A stretch of DNA of 64,000 nt from Eremophila alpestris peregrina (Eukaryota > Chordata > Aves > Passeriformes > Alaudidae), in the NCBI GenBank assembly GCA_009792885.1, contig WMCF01000032.1, forward strand, positions 6,428,589 to 6,492,588, written 5' to 3'. A program made the translations under genes and the position numbers. Below are positions 1-11,600 of this stretch, piece after piece. Position 1 is the first letter of the stretch. Each line of letters starts with the position of its first letter. Under the pieces are notes generated by a model. The model saw nothing but the letters and a program-made list of their open reading frames with translations. It was not told where the DNA came from and searched no databases.

Positions 1-1737
1 AGGCTCCACTGTGGAGACGGCCCCTGACTTCACCCCTTGGAAGGAGGTGGACTCGGATTTCAAGGCATCGATGCAGTTGTTGATGATCTGGTTCACCTTG
101 TCCACCTCCTTGGCAATGGTGGAGATCTCAGCCACAGAGCCCTGGGTGTCTGGTGGCAGGGACAGCTCACAGTCTCTCCTCTCAGGCTGCTCACCCGTCC
201 TCACCTCCATGTAGTTGCCCTTGGTGGCCTTGGGGGTCTCGCTGCTCTCTATCAGCTTGTACTGCTCGACCTCCCCAGCAGAAGGTAGGTAGGGGATGCG
301 GGTCACTGTCTCCCCACCCAGCATCTGTCCCTGGGACAGCTGGGTGATGCTGGTGGTCTCCATTTCTGGCCCATATTTCAGCTCGATGATGGTCTTCTTC
401 ATGCTGCCGGCAGCCTTTTTGTGCTTCTCCTCCTGCTGGCGCCTCTTCCGGAGGCAGTAATACACCACGCCCAGGACAATCACCATGCCAAAGAGACAGC
501 CCAGGATTGTCATGATATAATGGGTGGCAGTGGAAGGGGTGGGCACTGGCTCCTTGCGGTTGGGCCTGGTGGGGGTGATGGTGACGCAGGTGTGGTTGTA
601 CTTGGAGTACTGGTGAACAGAGACCACACAGTAGGTGTAGTCTCTTTGTGCTACTAGGTTGCTCACGGTGATGTTCTCCTCCTTCTTCCTGAGCTTGGTG
701 ATCATGGAGGAGAAGCCGTTTTCGAACTGGGAGAGGATGTACATCTTGCTGAAGGGGTAGGGGATCTGCACGGTGAGGACGGCCGAGTTGTGGTTGAGGT
801 GCTTCACCTGGATGTTGGGGCGCACCTCCGTCTCACCGATGGGCGTGAAGAGGGAGAACTGCGGCGTCGTGCCGTCGCCGGAGGAGCACTCCTCCTCGGA
901 GCAGGGGCTTTCGGAGGGCACCGTGGTCACCTGGTACCTGGGAGGGATAAAACGAGGGATCACAGTGTAGGAGCCGCCAGTGCAAAGGGTAGAGAGCATG
1001 CTCAGAGCATTGCGGTAGCCAGTCCGGCCTTGGCCTAACAAGTAGTAGCCCATGTAGTCGGGTGGGGAGTCGCACTGCATCCGGTCGTAGGTGCGTGTCA
1101 TGTTGGTGAAAGCCTCCAGCCATTGCAGGAAGCCGAGGAGCTCGCAGGAGCAGTAGAAGGGGTTACTGTAGAGTTCACAGACAGAGAGCTTGTTTAGGCC
1201 CCGAAAAGTGTTGCTGTCCAGTCTCTGGATCCTGTTCATGGACAGGTCAATGTTCACTATGTTGGGGCACTCCCAGAAGGCATTGGGGGTGACGGTCTCG
1301 ATGAGGTTGGCCTGCAGATAGAGGTACTCCAGCTTCCCCAGGCCCCGGAGGATGCCCTCGGTGAGGTTCCTCAGTCGGTTGTAACCCAGCTGCAGCACCT
1401 GGAGGTTGAACTGTCCTGAAAAGGCACCGTCCTCGATGTAGGAGATCTCGTTCTTCGTCAGGTTGAGGTATGTCAGGTTGCCGAAGCGGCTGAGCGAGGC
1501 GTACTGCACGCTCTTGATCTTGTTGTCGTTCAGCCGCAAGTCCACGATGGTGCTGTTGATCTGCTGGGGGATGGACTCGTAGGGGGGCTGGTTCTGGCTG
1601 CAGATGGCCAACCAGACGAAGCCCTTGTCCCCCTCGATGAGCCAGCAGTCTGCCCGCACCCCGCCGGCGTGCAGGAGAGACACGGCCGCCACGCACATGC
1701 AGAGGGCTGACGTCGCGGCCCACCGGCGACCTGCCAT
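1..1737 (-). CDS. ELFN1: ELFN1, extracellular LRR and fibronectin III protein (5' part, truncated by window edge)
   Basis: The minus strand is open for 579 codons from the ATG at 1735-1737 to base 1, with no stop, so the C-terminal part of the cytoplasmic tail is outside the window. Seen: a signal peptide (residues 1-29), an N-terminal cap with C31 and C46, leucine-rich repeats over about residues 60-190, a C-terminal cap starting NPFYCSC (192-198), an FN3-like domain at about 305-395, a transmembrane helix at about 408-429 (ILGCLFGMVIVLGVVYYCL), a basic stop-transfer RKRR, and a cytoplasmic block reading STIAKEVDKVNQIINN that is characteristic of ELFN1/ELFN2. Residues such as MAGR at the start and FWECPNIVNIDLSMNRIQ match ELFN1 better than ELFN2. 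Known for the family: a postsynaptic adhesion protein that binds and recruits group III metabotropic glutamate receptors across the synapse; it also inhibits protein phosphatase 1. As in mammals, the coding sequence is in one exon. NXS/T sites include N61, N87, N92 and N124. Confidence 0.96.
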   Translation of the reverse strand, partial: MAGRRWAATSALCMCVAAVSLLHAGGVRADCWLIEGDKGFVWLAICSQNQPPYESIPQQINSTIVDLRLNDNKIKSVQYASLSRFGNLTYLNLTKNEISYIEDGAFSGQFNLQVLQLGYNRLRNLTEGILRGLGKLEYLYLQANLIETVTPNAFWECPNIVNIDLSMNRIQRLDSNTFRGLNKLSVCELYSNPFYCSCELLGFLQWLEAFTNMTRTYDRMQCDSPPDYMGYYLLGQGRTGYRNALSMLSTLCTGGSYTVIPRFIPPRYQVTTVPSESPCSEEECSSGDGTTPQFSLFTPIGETEVRPNIQVKHLNHNSAVLTVQIPYPFSKMYILSQFENGFSSMITKLRKKEENITVSNLVAQRDYTYCVVSVHQYSKYNHTCVTITPTRPNRKEPVPTPSTATHYIMTILGCLFGMVIVLGVVYYCLRKRRQQEEKHKKAAGSMKKTIIELKYGPEMETTSITQLSQGQMLGGETVTRIPYLPSAGEVEQYKLIESSETPKATKGNYMEVRTGEQPERRDCELSLPPDTQGSVAEISTIAKEVDKVNQIINNCIDALKSESTSFQGVKSGAVSTVEP

Positions 1738-1773
1738 CTGGAAGGGCAGCACGGAGAAGGGGTTCCTGGTCTG
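1738..1773 (-). other. ELFN1: ELFN1 5' untranslated part of the coding exon
   Basis: This short stretch lies between the best splice acceptor (AG at 1775-1774) and the start codon. The start context is CAG ATG G, with G at +4 but C at -3, so it is a moderate Kozak match. No in-frame ATG precedes it in these 36 bases. The exon would carry only about 36 nt of 5' UTR, and the rest must come from upstream exons to the right in this window or beyond it. Confidence 0.6.
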
Positions 1774-1812
1774 CTGGAAGCGGGGAACAGGACAGGGGCC
1801 GGGAAGGTGTGG
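1771..1812 (-). promoter_or_regulatory. 3' splice acceptor of the ELFN1 coding exon (tandem NAGNAG)
   Basis: Read on the minus strand, a pyrimidine-rich run (CCCCTGTCCTGTTCCCCGC then TTCCAG) ends in CAGCAG. The first AG is at 1775-1774 and the second, 3 nt on, at 1772-1771, so either could be used with a 3-nt change in the UTR. A third pyrimidine tract and AG lie directly against the start codon (AG at 1739-1738). This is a sequence-based call with no transcript data. Confidence 0.7.
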
Positions 1813-4094
1813 GCTAGTGCTCCTCCGGCAGCTTTGCTTGCCTCCCCCTTCTCCTCATGGCTTGGAGACGGGAGGGAAGCGTCCGTGGAGAAAGCGGAGC
1901 TCGGTGCCCACGGTACTCGGCAGCCAGCAGCCAGGGGCTGCTACCAAGGCCTTGGTGGCTGAGGCTGGTCCCACATCACCAGGCCTCTGGCATCTCGAGG
2001 AGGGAGTCATGAAGTTAAGCGCCTGTGCAGAGGAGTTGTTCAGGCTTAGAGACAAGCCTTCCTCTCATTTTTTATAGTACTTCTCCTCGTTTTGTTTGTG
2101 CTGCACATCGTGGCGCTGGTCCCCATCTCCCTGTGCCTCCGTGTGTTCGGCTGTCCCTGCTCGGTCTGCCAGCTCACCTGGTCAAAACAAAACACAAGCA
2201 CAAACTAAGCACAAAAGAAAGAGAGTCAGCACTCAGAGGTGTTGGACATCCATCCAACTCTCCTCTTAGCTAGGCAATAGCCTTCTCATTCTGCCAACCA
2301 CCTTCCAAGGAGCCTTTGGTTTATTTGGCTGCCACCAGCACAATTTGGTGATGGTCACTGACCACTGAGGTCACCTTCTGAGCCCTTTTCCAGCATCACT
2401 TATTTGGCAGTTGAGAGGCCAACACACATCCAGTGCACCATTTGTCTGACCTATTTAGGTGTCTACCTGAGGAGGAGAGGAGTGATGCCCCAGAAGTGTC
2501 TGTTCCTCTCCGCTGAGAGCAGATGAAGTCTAGACAACACACTCTGATGTAGATTGGATGCTGCAGCGTTTTGCTGAGGGGAATCCTGACTGTCTCGTGT
2601 GTTGGTGTGCGCAGCAGCAGTGCCCACACAAGGGGTGCTGGCCGAGGACACCGTGTCTCTCTGCTTCCACTGCCATGTGGCATCTGGGATACAGCCCAGC
2701 TTCAAACACTTGTCCTGTTCCTGGTAACCTGAGCAGTCCTTTCAGGGCACTCCTTGCAAAACCCACCCGTGTGATTGCGAACCACCCAGTGTCCTTGTCC
2801 CTGCTGGGGAATGTTGTCTTCCTCCAAGGCCTCTCCCTCCCAGGTGAAATGATGCAGAGGCGTGGAAAACCAGCAAACATTCAGTGGCATAACAAGAGCA
2901 TTTGCAGAGGATGGGAGAAGACCTTCCCTTCCCAGCCAGAAACAGCTGTTTGAAGACTAGGAAAAGTCTTTACTAGACACAAACCCATGGGGCTGCCAGC
3001 AATTAATCCCCCCAGAGAAACTAATTTCTGGCTCACATTTTCCATTTTTTCCCTAAATTTTTGACTAAGCATATGTTTCCATGGACAGCTCTCATTTTTC
3101 TGACTTTTTAGGGAAACAGGAAGGCAAAAGTGGAGAAGTGGGAAATGCATGAGCACCGACATCTTCTGGGTCATGCTTTTCCACAAGATACTGAAAACAT
3201 CATCTGTGGATATCTACTGCCAAATGGAACTCTGGGCTGGTAGGATGGATGCAGTGAGATGGTGTGGCAGAGAAGGAAATTCCCACAAGTGGAGAGAAAT
3301 CATCATGGCCTATCTAGAAAAAATCCTTCTTGGAACATTTTTTTGGGAATGGGAACACTGTTTCTCTCTTGTCCATGGGTGGACTGTAGAAGCCAGGGAA
3401 GACACCACCAATACTCCTTGGAAACATAGCTAGTAAGAACTGCAGGTTTCTTGGGAAGATGTGAAGGAGATAGGGCCACATCTTACATCCAAATTGTCTT
3501 TCATTGAATCTGAAAAATAATATAAACCCAGTAACGATTTTCCAAACCATTTCACAGTGCCCAGGCTGGACTGTTCTTGGTGCTACATACCTGAAAATCA
3601 TGTGGGGCTGATTGTTTAGAGGCAGATGCTACACTCTGACCCTTGTCCCAAAGAAACCAGGTTCTTTTCCAGCCACAATCCCAGGCAGGGAAGGAGACCA
3701 TATTTCACTGCAGAGATCCCTGTTTACCATTCAGTTTATACCTTGGTAAACAGGCCAGTAATTATAAGCAGTAAAACAGCTTATTTGGTTGGATTGTGAA
3801 CAATGAGTGACAGGCTTCCATTACACGAATAACAAGAACTTCTCTCACATCAGCTCTCAGCACCTGAGACTTTCCAGCCACTTTGTCCTCCGTGTGCTGT
3901 CACTGCCCTGGGATGCTCTGCCAGTACCTGGAGGTCCATTTTAACACAGCTGAGTCCTTGGAGCCAGCGAGGAAGGGAAGTGGGACTGTGCTCCCTGGGA
4001 GATTGCAGGTGAGTGTCCCCCCCCTTGCCATCCCCGCAGCGAGACACGGGCTGCAGTGCCAGACTGAAACACGTCTGCTGCTACATCCCTCTGG
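1813..4094. other. Non-coding: ELFN1 intron next to the coding exon
   Basis: Given the acceptor at 1774, this should be intron of ELFN1 on the minus strand. It is single-copy-looking sequence of mixed composition. A minus-strand CAG/GTGAGC donor-like match occurs near 2178, but no exon around it can be supported. Open frames up to 131 codons overlap one another on both strands and show no domain or biased codon pattern. I see no repeat family here. Confidence 0.6.
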
Positions 4095-4202
4095 TGTTAG
4101 ACAACTCAATTAACCTCTCTGCACTCCAGCCTCCTCTCTGGTACCGTGAGATAATGATAGAACTTCATGGGGTGGTGGGAGAGTGAAGCAAAGTGCCCTG
4201 AG
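4095..4202 (+). repeat. MIR-like ancient SINE remnant
   Basis: The order of motifs follows the core and 3' half of MIR: a run like TTAACCTCTCTGCACTCCAG, then a diverged version of the CATCTGTAAAATGGGGATAA block (here GTGAGATAATGATAGAACTT), then CATGGGGTGGTGGGAGAG and AAGTGCCCTGAG, where MIR has the TAGGGTTGTTGTGAGGAT and AAAGCGCTTAG blocks. It is strongly diverged and has no clear ends. The match is from memory of the consensus, so the exact family (MIR, L2 tail or another amniote SINE) is uncertain. Confidence 0.5.
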
Positions 4203-5548
4203 CTCCTCTTCTTGGGGTGAAAATCTCAGCACACATTTTGTGTTGCAGGTGGAGACTTTCTCTCTAGGTGTGGCAGCTCTCTCTCTGGTGTCCAGCTCCT
4301 CCTGCACCCCGTGGGGATGTGTATTGCCCCTAAGGATGTGGGATGAAGGTATTCCTGGCCTGCAGAGCCATAAGCAATGGCTTGCCCCAGCTGTCCCTTC
4401 AGGGTGGCACTTGATTCCAGCATCTCCCTGTCCTCCTCCATGGACTTGTGGATTCCTGCAGGCAAGGGAAACCCTGCCAAACTGAGCACAGGCAGCAGGA
4501 AGGGATGCACTTTGGCATATTCTCTTCAGCAAGCACTTATTCTGTCTCCTCTATCTCCCATTGTTTCCCAACCACCCTGTCTGGGCAAGCCTGTGTCTGG
4601 GAAGGCTCTGCAGAGACAAACCAGCCTTTTCCTCGCAGAACAATGTTCTTGTCACTCCTCCCTGGGGAAAGGCTGTGGGCAGAGGGAATTTAGTGGACTG
4701 GGACCATCCATGAACGAGGAGCAGAGACAGGCTTCCCACAGATCTTGCCAGGCTGATCCCCTTCAGCCTTCCCCTATAGCACCCTTGTGCTTCCCCCATC
4801 TAACTGGAGGTGCTGGGGATGAAGAAGAGCAGCACTAAATGACTCAAACACGTTCAGTAAGGCTCCCACTGTATGCTTTCTCTTCTTTCCCATCCATTGC
4901 CTATCAGCCAAGTCCTTCCCAACAACAGAAAGGAGAAATGGCATTTTATCAGCAGCCCGAGTTTAATTTCAGCTCATTAAAGCAACCAATTTGCTGGTTT
5001 ATTTGCTTTACAAAGTGTGAATAAAATGACAGCATTAAGGAGATGTGAGAGAGGAAAGAGGGGCTAATCTCCCTTTTTATTAGATTCTTGGGACATGACT
5101 GGTGAGTGGAGAAGTGGGTCTTGTTTCTTTGCACAAAAGGCATAATTGTTCATCTTGTTGGCTTCTGAGAGCCTCCATCCCAGCCCGTGGTGGGTGTGGG
5201 AGTGTGCCCAAGCAACACCAGTGCTCTACATCCCACAAGGATCCAGTGGTTTAACTCTCCTGCCTGCCTGATTCATCTTTGCCCAGTTGTTGAGTTTATT
5301 CTACTGGTAACACAATTGCACATTGCTTTTTCCAGTCCTCTGAACCCCGACAGAGCTGAGAAAACCTGGGAATAAACCAGCAAAACTCTCACATGGAAAA
5401 CAACCAGGAAAGTGGCAATTTGGGAGTCTCTTTTGCTGTTGGAGAACGAAGCAACAGGTAGGAATGAAGGCAGTGTGGAATAACAATAGAAATGTTTTGG
5501 AATGATGGGTTCAATCTCAGTCAGAGATATCTTGAAGTGTGGCACCAT
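4203..5548. other. Non-coding, no recognised element
   Basis: Mixed-composition sequence with overlapping spurious frames on both strands. I found no repeat family, RNA gene or conserved-looking motif cluster. Confidence 0.6.
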
Positions 5549-5628
5549 GGTGACAATGACAACAGGCCACATGCACGACAAGGCCATGGGTGACAATGAC
5601 AACAGGCCACATGCACGACAAGGCCATG
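5549..5628. repeat. Perfect 40-bp tandem duplication
   Basis: Two identical 40-bp units abut at 5549-5588 and 5589-5628, each starting GGTGACAATGACAACAGGCC and ending AAGGCCATG or a one-base-shifted equivalent. Absence of any difference between the copies suggests a recent local duplication or an assembly artefact. Flanks diverge immediately on both sides. Confidence 0.95.
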
Positions 5629-8600
5629 GTAGCCACTCCTGCAGTTACCTGGGCCCTGCAGACACTGCAGTAACTCCCTTTCCCTCTGTTCTCAGGAGGC
5701 AGAATGATTGGAGCAGCTGAGATGATATTGGGTTTTTGTGGCTAACAGGCCAGCAAAGGGCCAGTGACAACTCCCTCACTCCTTGCTCATCCTGCACATT
5801 GCCTCTGATATTCAGTATCTCTGCTGGAGCCCAGATCCATGCTTCTCCCTGTTAATCCTCAGTCCTGACTTGTGATGTGCTCCCCTCCTGCCCATCTCTA
5901 CTTCCCCAACCCTGGTCCCTGTCAACAACCCAGCAGCAAAGAGAGATGGCTGGAATTTCGAGGCTGCAGCCTGCACTGGATGAGCAGCAGCATCCTTTGT
6001 CCTGGCTGAAAACCCATAGCAAGGGAGGTGGAAAGGAAAAGGCAAAGCTGGAGCTTCCAAAACCAGTGCAAGCTGGCTGGGAAGTTTTTGCTTCCATTTC
6101 CCAGCTAATGGCATCTTGGAAAATTAAACCAGAGCAGCAGCTGCAAGGAAGCAAACAAAGCAACCATGGGGGCTGAGAAGGGAGCTGGCACTCAGTTCCT
6201 AATTTTGTTATTCTACTGAATGAGTTATTTCAAACTGTGGATTACATTTACTGAGGGAATGCAAGATTACACATGGGTGTGCGTGTGTATGCACACAGCA
6301 GTGCTCCTCTCCTTGGCTTTTCTGCATCTCCACAACTTCCTTTTCCCCAGCTACTCCATCTCCAGCTTCTCTCACATCCCCTTTCACAGCCACTTGGGCT
6401 GTTTTATCAAAATATTATCCCCACTACAGAGAGTCAGAGGAAAATGGGAGTGGTACATTACAAACATGAGTGTTTGGTCACCCAAACAGGAGAAGAGGGA
6501 AAATTTGGCTAACAGGAACCAGATCTTAAAGTAATTCTTGGTTCTTCATTATGTGTAAGATAAACTGGAGAGGCAGCTCCAAGATGGCAGATAAAACCTT
6601 TAACAGTGATGAAATCACCTGTAAATAGCTGATGTCCATCCTGTATATGTCAAGTGGGAAAAAGAGGCAGGTTTTCCCTTCATTCATACTCCTGGTCTTT
6701 GTTCCACGGCTCCTGCTGGGTGATGTTGGTCAGAATCACAACCTCCCCAGATAACAAAGATGCTCAGGCCAAAAAATTCAAGTTAATTTTATATCCAGAC
6801 ATCCTGGTACTAATATCCTTCACTGACAGGGTTTAGGCAGCCTTTTATGCATCCAACCTTATTCCCAAATGCCTCAGTGCTAGATAATAGAGTTCTCCAG
6901 TCAATTCTGCTCTCTCTCCTGCTATTATTTATTATTTAAGAAAAACAGGCAAGGGAGAAGAGATATATTTTCCACTGAGGTCTGAGGAGAGATTAAGAAG
7001 GAATGAAGCAGAGAGGTGAAGGGGAGCCTGAGAGAGAAGTGCCCAGCATTGCATCCAGGATAGCTTTTACTGGGACTCTGGGAGGTCACAGACTGTATGA
7101 CAAGTATCCAGGTGGGAGGAATGGCACAGAGATAACTTTTCTGGGAGACACTGGGAAAAACAAAGAGAAATGGCACTCTTGATATCTACACAGGGGACAT
7201 TAATATTAGCAGTATGTCAACACTCATGGGCTCTGTATGGTGCTGGGACCAATCTCTCCTTGGTTTATTCCTATTTTAAGCTTGATTGAAAAAGTTATGA
7301 TCTCCACTGGAAGCTGATATTCAATCCCAATTAATTTAGCAGTAAACTTAGGTGCTGTAGTGTCTGAGGGGAGCCCTGGTTCAAAGCAGCTGTGCCTCCA
7401 AAAGCCAGGATGAGGCCAGAGCTGCAGCCTGGGAATGGCCAGAAGAGACCTGTTTGCACAGACATTTTAAGAACCCTTTTTTTCTATGGCAAGATAAATT
7501 CTGGTTTAAAAATCACAATATTTTTAAGACAAACTGTTGGGATTTCAGAAAATAAGACCATTCTGTTGTTACTCAGCTGCAGTCTGAAGTCATTTACATC
7601 CATCTCATGCTGCTTGGTTTCCAGGGTCTGCTGAGATGACAACCCTATCTCATGCTGCTGTGGGCTGCTGAGCAGAAGCCTCTGCTGAGTTTAAATAAAT
7701 GCATAAATGATCTTCTTAGTGAGCAACCTCTTAAGCCCAGCTGGGGTACCTGTGCATTAAACCAGCCTTCCAAAACATTGGCACGAGCAGCAGTGGAACA
7801 TCAGCTGCAGCCCCTGACAGTGCAGATGAGCCCTCCAGGAGCTGAGAAATGTGATGAGATGGACAGAGTTAGGGGAAGGTGAAGAGGAAAAAGGTTTTAG
7901 GGGATGAAGAGAAGTAAGAGCTCTGATGAGGTTTGACTCTAGCAGTAAGAAAAGTGTGTTTCCATGGGAGAAAGCCTCTCTAATACTTTATGGATGGGAT
8001 TTTTCCTTAGAAATAATCACTGTGAATCACAGCTTCATTATGGGATGGTAATGCTGGTAGTAGGCTGGGGAAAAGCAGAGGTCTGGTGTGGAAGGAAGAG
8101 TCCTGCTTTCCCCTGCAAATAGTGCTGAAGATCAAAGGATGCTTTTCCAGCACCGATGCAATGGAGGGAGCCAACCCCACGCTGGGAAGTGGAGCTGCTG
8201 GTGCTCCTCAGCAGTGACAATCTGAGCTGAGCTGAGCCTCCCCTGCATTGTCATCCTCGCTCAGATCTTTGCTGCTGTTTGGAAAAGGGCTTTACTGCTT
8301 CCATTCATTAATTTATTTTTGCAGGAAGCCTGCGTAACCCTTCGCCTCCCAGATGGGAAAACCCACTTTTACCCACAGGGGAAAATCTGGTGATGGATCT
8401 GTGAAAGGGTGAGCTGTTAGAAATTTATTTTAGAGGTGCAAGTGTCTTTTTTGCTCTGATTTTTTTTTTTTTTATGGTTGTATTTGCAGAAGAAAACTTC
8501 CCCCTCTGTCCTGCCCTTCCCCTGTGAAGGGGTCTCTGGCCAGTGCAACATCACAATTTCCAGGCAGGCTGTAATGCTGAGTGTTGAGAGCTGGACAAGA

Positions 8601-11600
8601 AAACACACAGCTCATGAAGGACTTCATGGCAATGATCTGTGATCTCTGGGTAGGCAGACTGAATTCACCTTTCCATCAGCATGTGTCATGCACACAGGAA
8701 CTGTTACGTCTGTGCTGTCAGCAAATACCTCTGCTAACCTCTCACTGACTCACTCACCTTGGAAGCTGGTGCTGCTTTTCTGACTGGACACTTACAGATG
8801 TCTCTTCCAATCCAGGTTATCTTGTGATTTTTAATGATGTAGCTCTTGTCCTCTGGAGTTGATGAGCCCAGCTTAAGGCTGGTCCCTCTGGCTATCCACT
8901 TTCTGAAGGGGGTTTCTACCCACATCTTGCTATATCTGGCAAGCCCCAGTGCCCTACAAGCCTAATTTTAGCTCAGTGCTGCAGGCTGGCTTCTTGTCAT
9001 GGGCCAGGAGAAGGTTAATGATCATCTGGGCAGCCCTCCAGAACCAATCTAATGTTTATTCAGGATAACAGCATTGCAGAGGAAACCAAGCATGACCACC
9101 TTCCACATACAGCTTACCCATCCCAGCCCTGCTCCTGCAGGTGGCTCTGCTGGGGCAGCTCACGTTTGTCCACTCCTGGAGGAGACCCTTCCCTAGGCCA
9201 GCTCAGGTCCTCATCAACATTTCCAGCCCTGCCCTCTGAACCCAAACAGATGCTGTGTTTCTACAGAAAAACAGTTTACCAGGCTGGTTGTCTGTTGTTT
9301 CAACAGTGGAAATATTATGCACTCCCTTTTTTATTTTCTTTTTTTTTTCCCCTAATAGGACACTCCTCAAGGGTCAGATACCCAGGCTACAAAGAAATAC
9401 CCATTTATTTGGATATTTGGGAGATGGATCCGTGGACTCAGCCTGGTGGTGGTGGCCTGGATGTTGCAGGTCTGGGATGGAAGAGAGAGGATGAAGGGCT
9501 GGTGCAGATTAGCACGTGAGGAAGCACAGGGATGTGAGACTGTACCCTCTGGCAGAGGGCAGAGACCACAAGATGGTTGTGCGCATTTATTCACTTCAGC
9601 TGCTCTTTAATGGCCTAATTTCAGCCATGAATTACAGCCTTTTCTCCCCACCAGCACAGCCCCTGCAGTTATTCCATCATGCCTTTGACACAACGTGAAA
9701 GAACATGCAACAGATTCATCCCAAGAACACCCTGCACCTGCAGAGAAGTGAGTACACTGCTTTCCTGGGGCTCCCCTTGGGCCCCTCAGGGCTCCATGAA
9801 GGGATTGGGTACAAGCTGTGAAGCCTGAAGGCCTGAGATGTGCTGAGGGAAAGGTTCTTTGCCAGCAGTAAGTACTCACAGACATACATGGCCCAGGAGA
9901 AGTCTTGATGCTCCCCTTGGGGCACAGGAAAAATTGTACTGATAGCAAAAAGTGTTTTCTGAGGCAGCCCTGAGATGCTGGTACTGCCTTCACCATCAAC
10001 AGTCCCAAAATAGCTGGTTCCCACTGCCTTCCCAGGCATGCTGAGAGGCTTTGTGAGAACATCTATTCAGCAGTGCCTCTGGCAAACACTGGGAATGTGC
10101 TTCCTGCAACCTGAGATGGTCAGGGAGATGGCTGGGCAGCCAGATGGCCATATGTGCTTGGAGCTGATATTCATGTCTCATTTGATTATGTTTACAGCAT
10201 GATTTAAAGGCTCCTAGATTCCTGAGCAGGTATCTTTATTCTGCTAAATCTACACAGAACAAAGATACCCCACTGTGGGCTTGGCTGGTTAAACATGTGC
10301 CAGAGAGTGTTTCTCACAAGACTACCTGATTTCCCACTGGAGTTGCCCAGGCACTGGTGGGAACAAGCAGAGCCCATCTTTGCCCATGGAGGATACTCAG
10401 CCAAAGATATAAGGGACCACTGGCTTTTCTTTATGGTGCCAGCATGCCTGAAGCTCAAGCAAAACATCCTTCTACCTAAAAGTGTGTGGCTAGACACAAA
10501 GAAGTATGTAAAAAATGGGTTGTGCACAAAGCTAGACTCCAAAAGAAACTGGTTTTGTCTGGGCATGTGGTCAGTGATTCCACTGATGGTGGAAAAGCAG
10601 CAGCAGGAGCTACTGGTGCCTTAGTGTGGGCTTGCAGCACACAAAGCCCTTCCTCTGCTCCTCAGCCAGGCCTGTGGCCACTCTCTGGGCCTCTGTTTCA
10701 CTGCTTGTCCAGAAGTTATGGGGAGTGGGAAGAAACTTTGGAGTCCAAGACAACAGGAGCAGGGAGCTGTGCCAATGTTTGGATTGCCTGTCCTTTTCAC
10801 AAACATTTCCTGTGGAGGTTACCCAAGCTGAAACAGCAAGTGAACCCAAAACACCTAGCCTCTTTGGAGGATTGGAGTTTATTGTTAATAATCTACTGCT
10901 AAAAGGGTAACATCTGTTTTGGACAAACTGTAATGAGATTTAAACCCCAGGTGGAGGGAGGACTTCACAGTAATAAATGACTTTCTGTATGTCTAAATAG
11001 TTTTAATTTTTTTTCTGGCAGAAAGAGCTGCTTTTCACCTCAGGCTTCTTTTTGCCAGCTCTTTTTGTTTAATGATTGCTATTAATTTCCAGGGTGGCAG
11101 ATGGATTCTGGGCTGGTGTAGTCTGAAATGAGGGAAAACAGCCCGTGAAGGTGCGAGTTTGCCATGAATGTGTGCACAGGTCACACTCACATCCTGGTGC
11201 CATGCCACGTGTGGGAGTCTGCTTCCCAGGGGAACAATTGCTTCGAGGTACCTGCTCCTCCCCACTGGGCTGTCTGAGCATCTCTCAGTCATTAAGGAAG
11301 GTAAATTAACATTTCTGGTCACTGCTCGCAGCTCTGCCTGTTTGGACCTTCATTTAATAAGGCTGCTGATTTCAGCAAGGGCTCAGGAGGAATTCAAACC
11401 AGCACCAAGTGCTTTGCTGAATCCAAGCTGAAGTGAGCTGGAGAACAGCACATGGTCCCCAGAACATGGAAAGGAGCCCCCTGCCCATGGCTGGATGCTG
11501 CCAGGTGAGGGGGATTCCTCATCAAAAGCTCATTTTTCAGTGCTTTTCCTGTGTAATTTGGATTTTTTTTTTTTTTTTGTAATAGTGTGGGATGTCCCAA

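Noticed and set aside
833..1723. Minus-strand frames of 96 codons (833-1123) and 158 codons (1247-1723)
   Set aside because: They are shifted-frame shadows of the ELFN1 coding sequence, which is open end to end in the correct frame.
1604..2077. Plus-strand 157-codon frame across the ELFN1 start
   Set aside because: Antisense to the signal peptide and splice acceptor region; no domain, and composition mirrors the GC-rich exon.
9052..9519. Plus-strand 155-codon frame
   Set aside because: No recognisable domain, and it crosses a T-rich homopolymer giving a run of phenylalanines; looks like chance.
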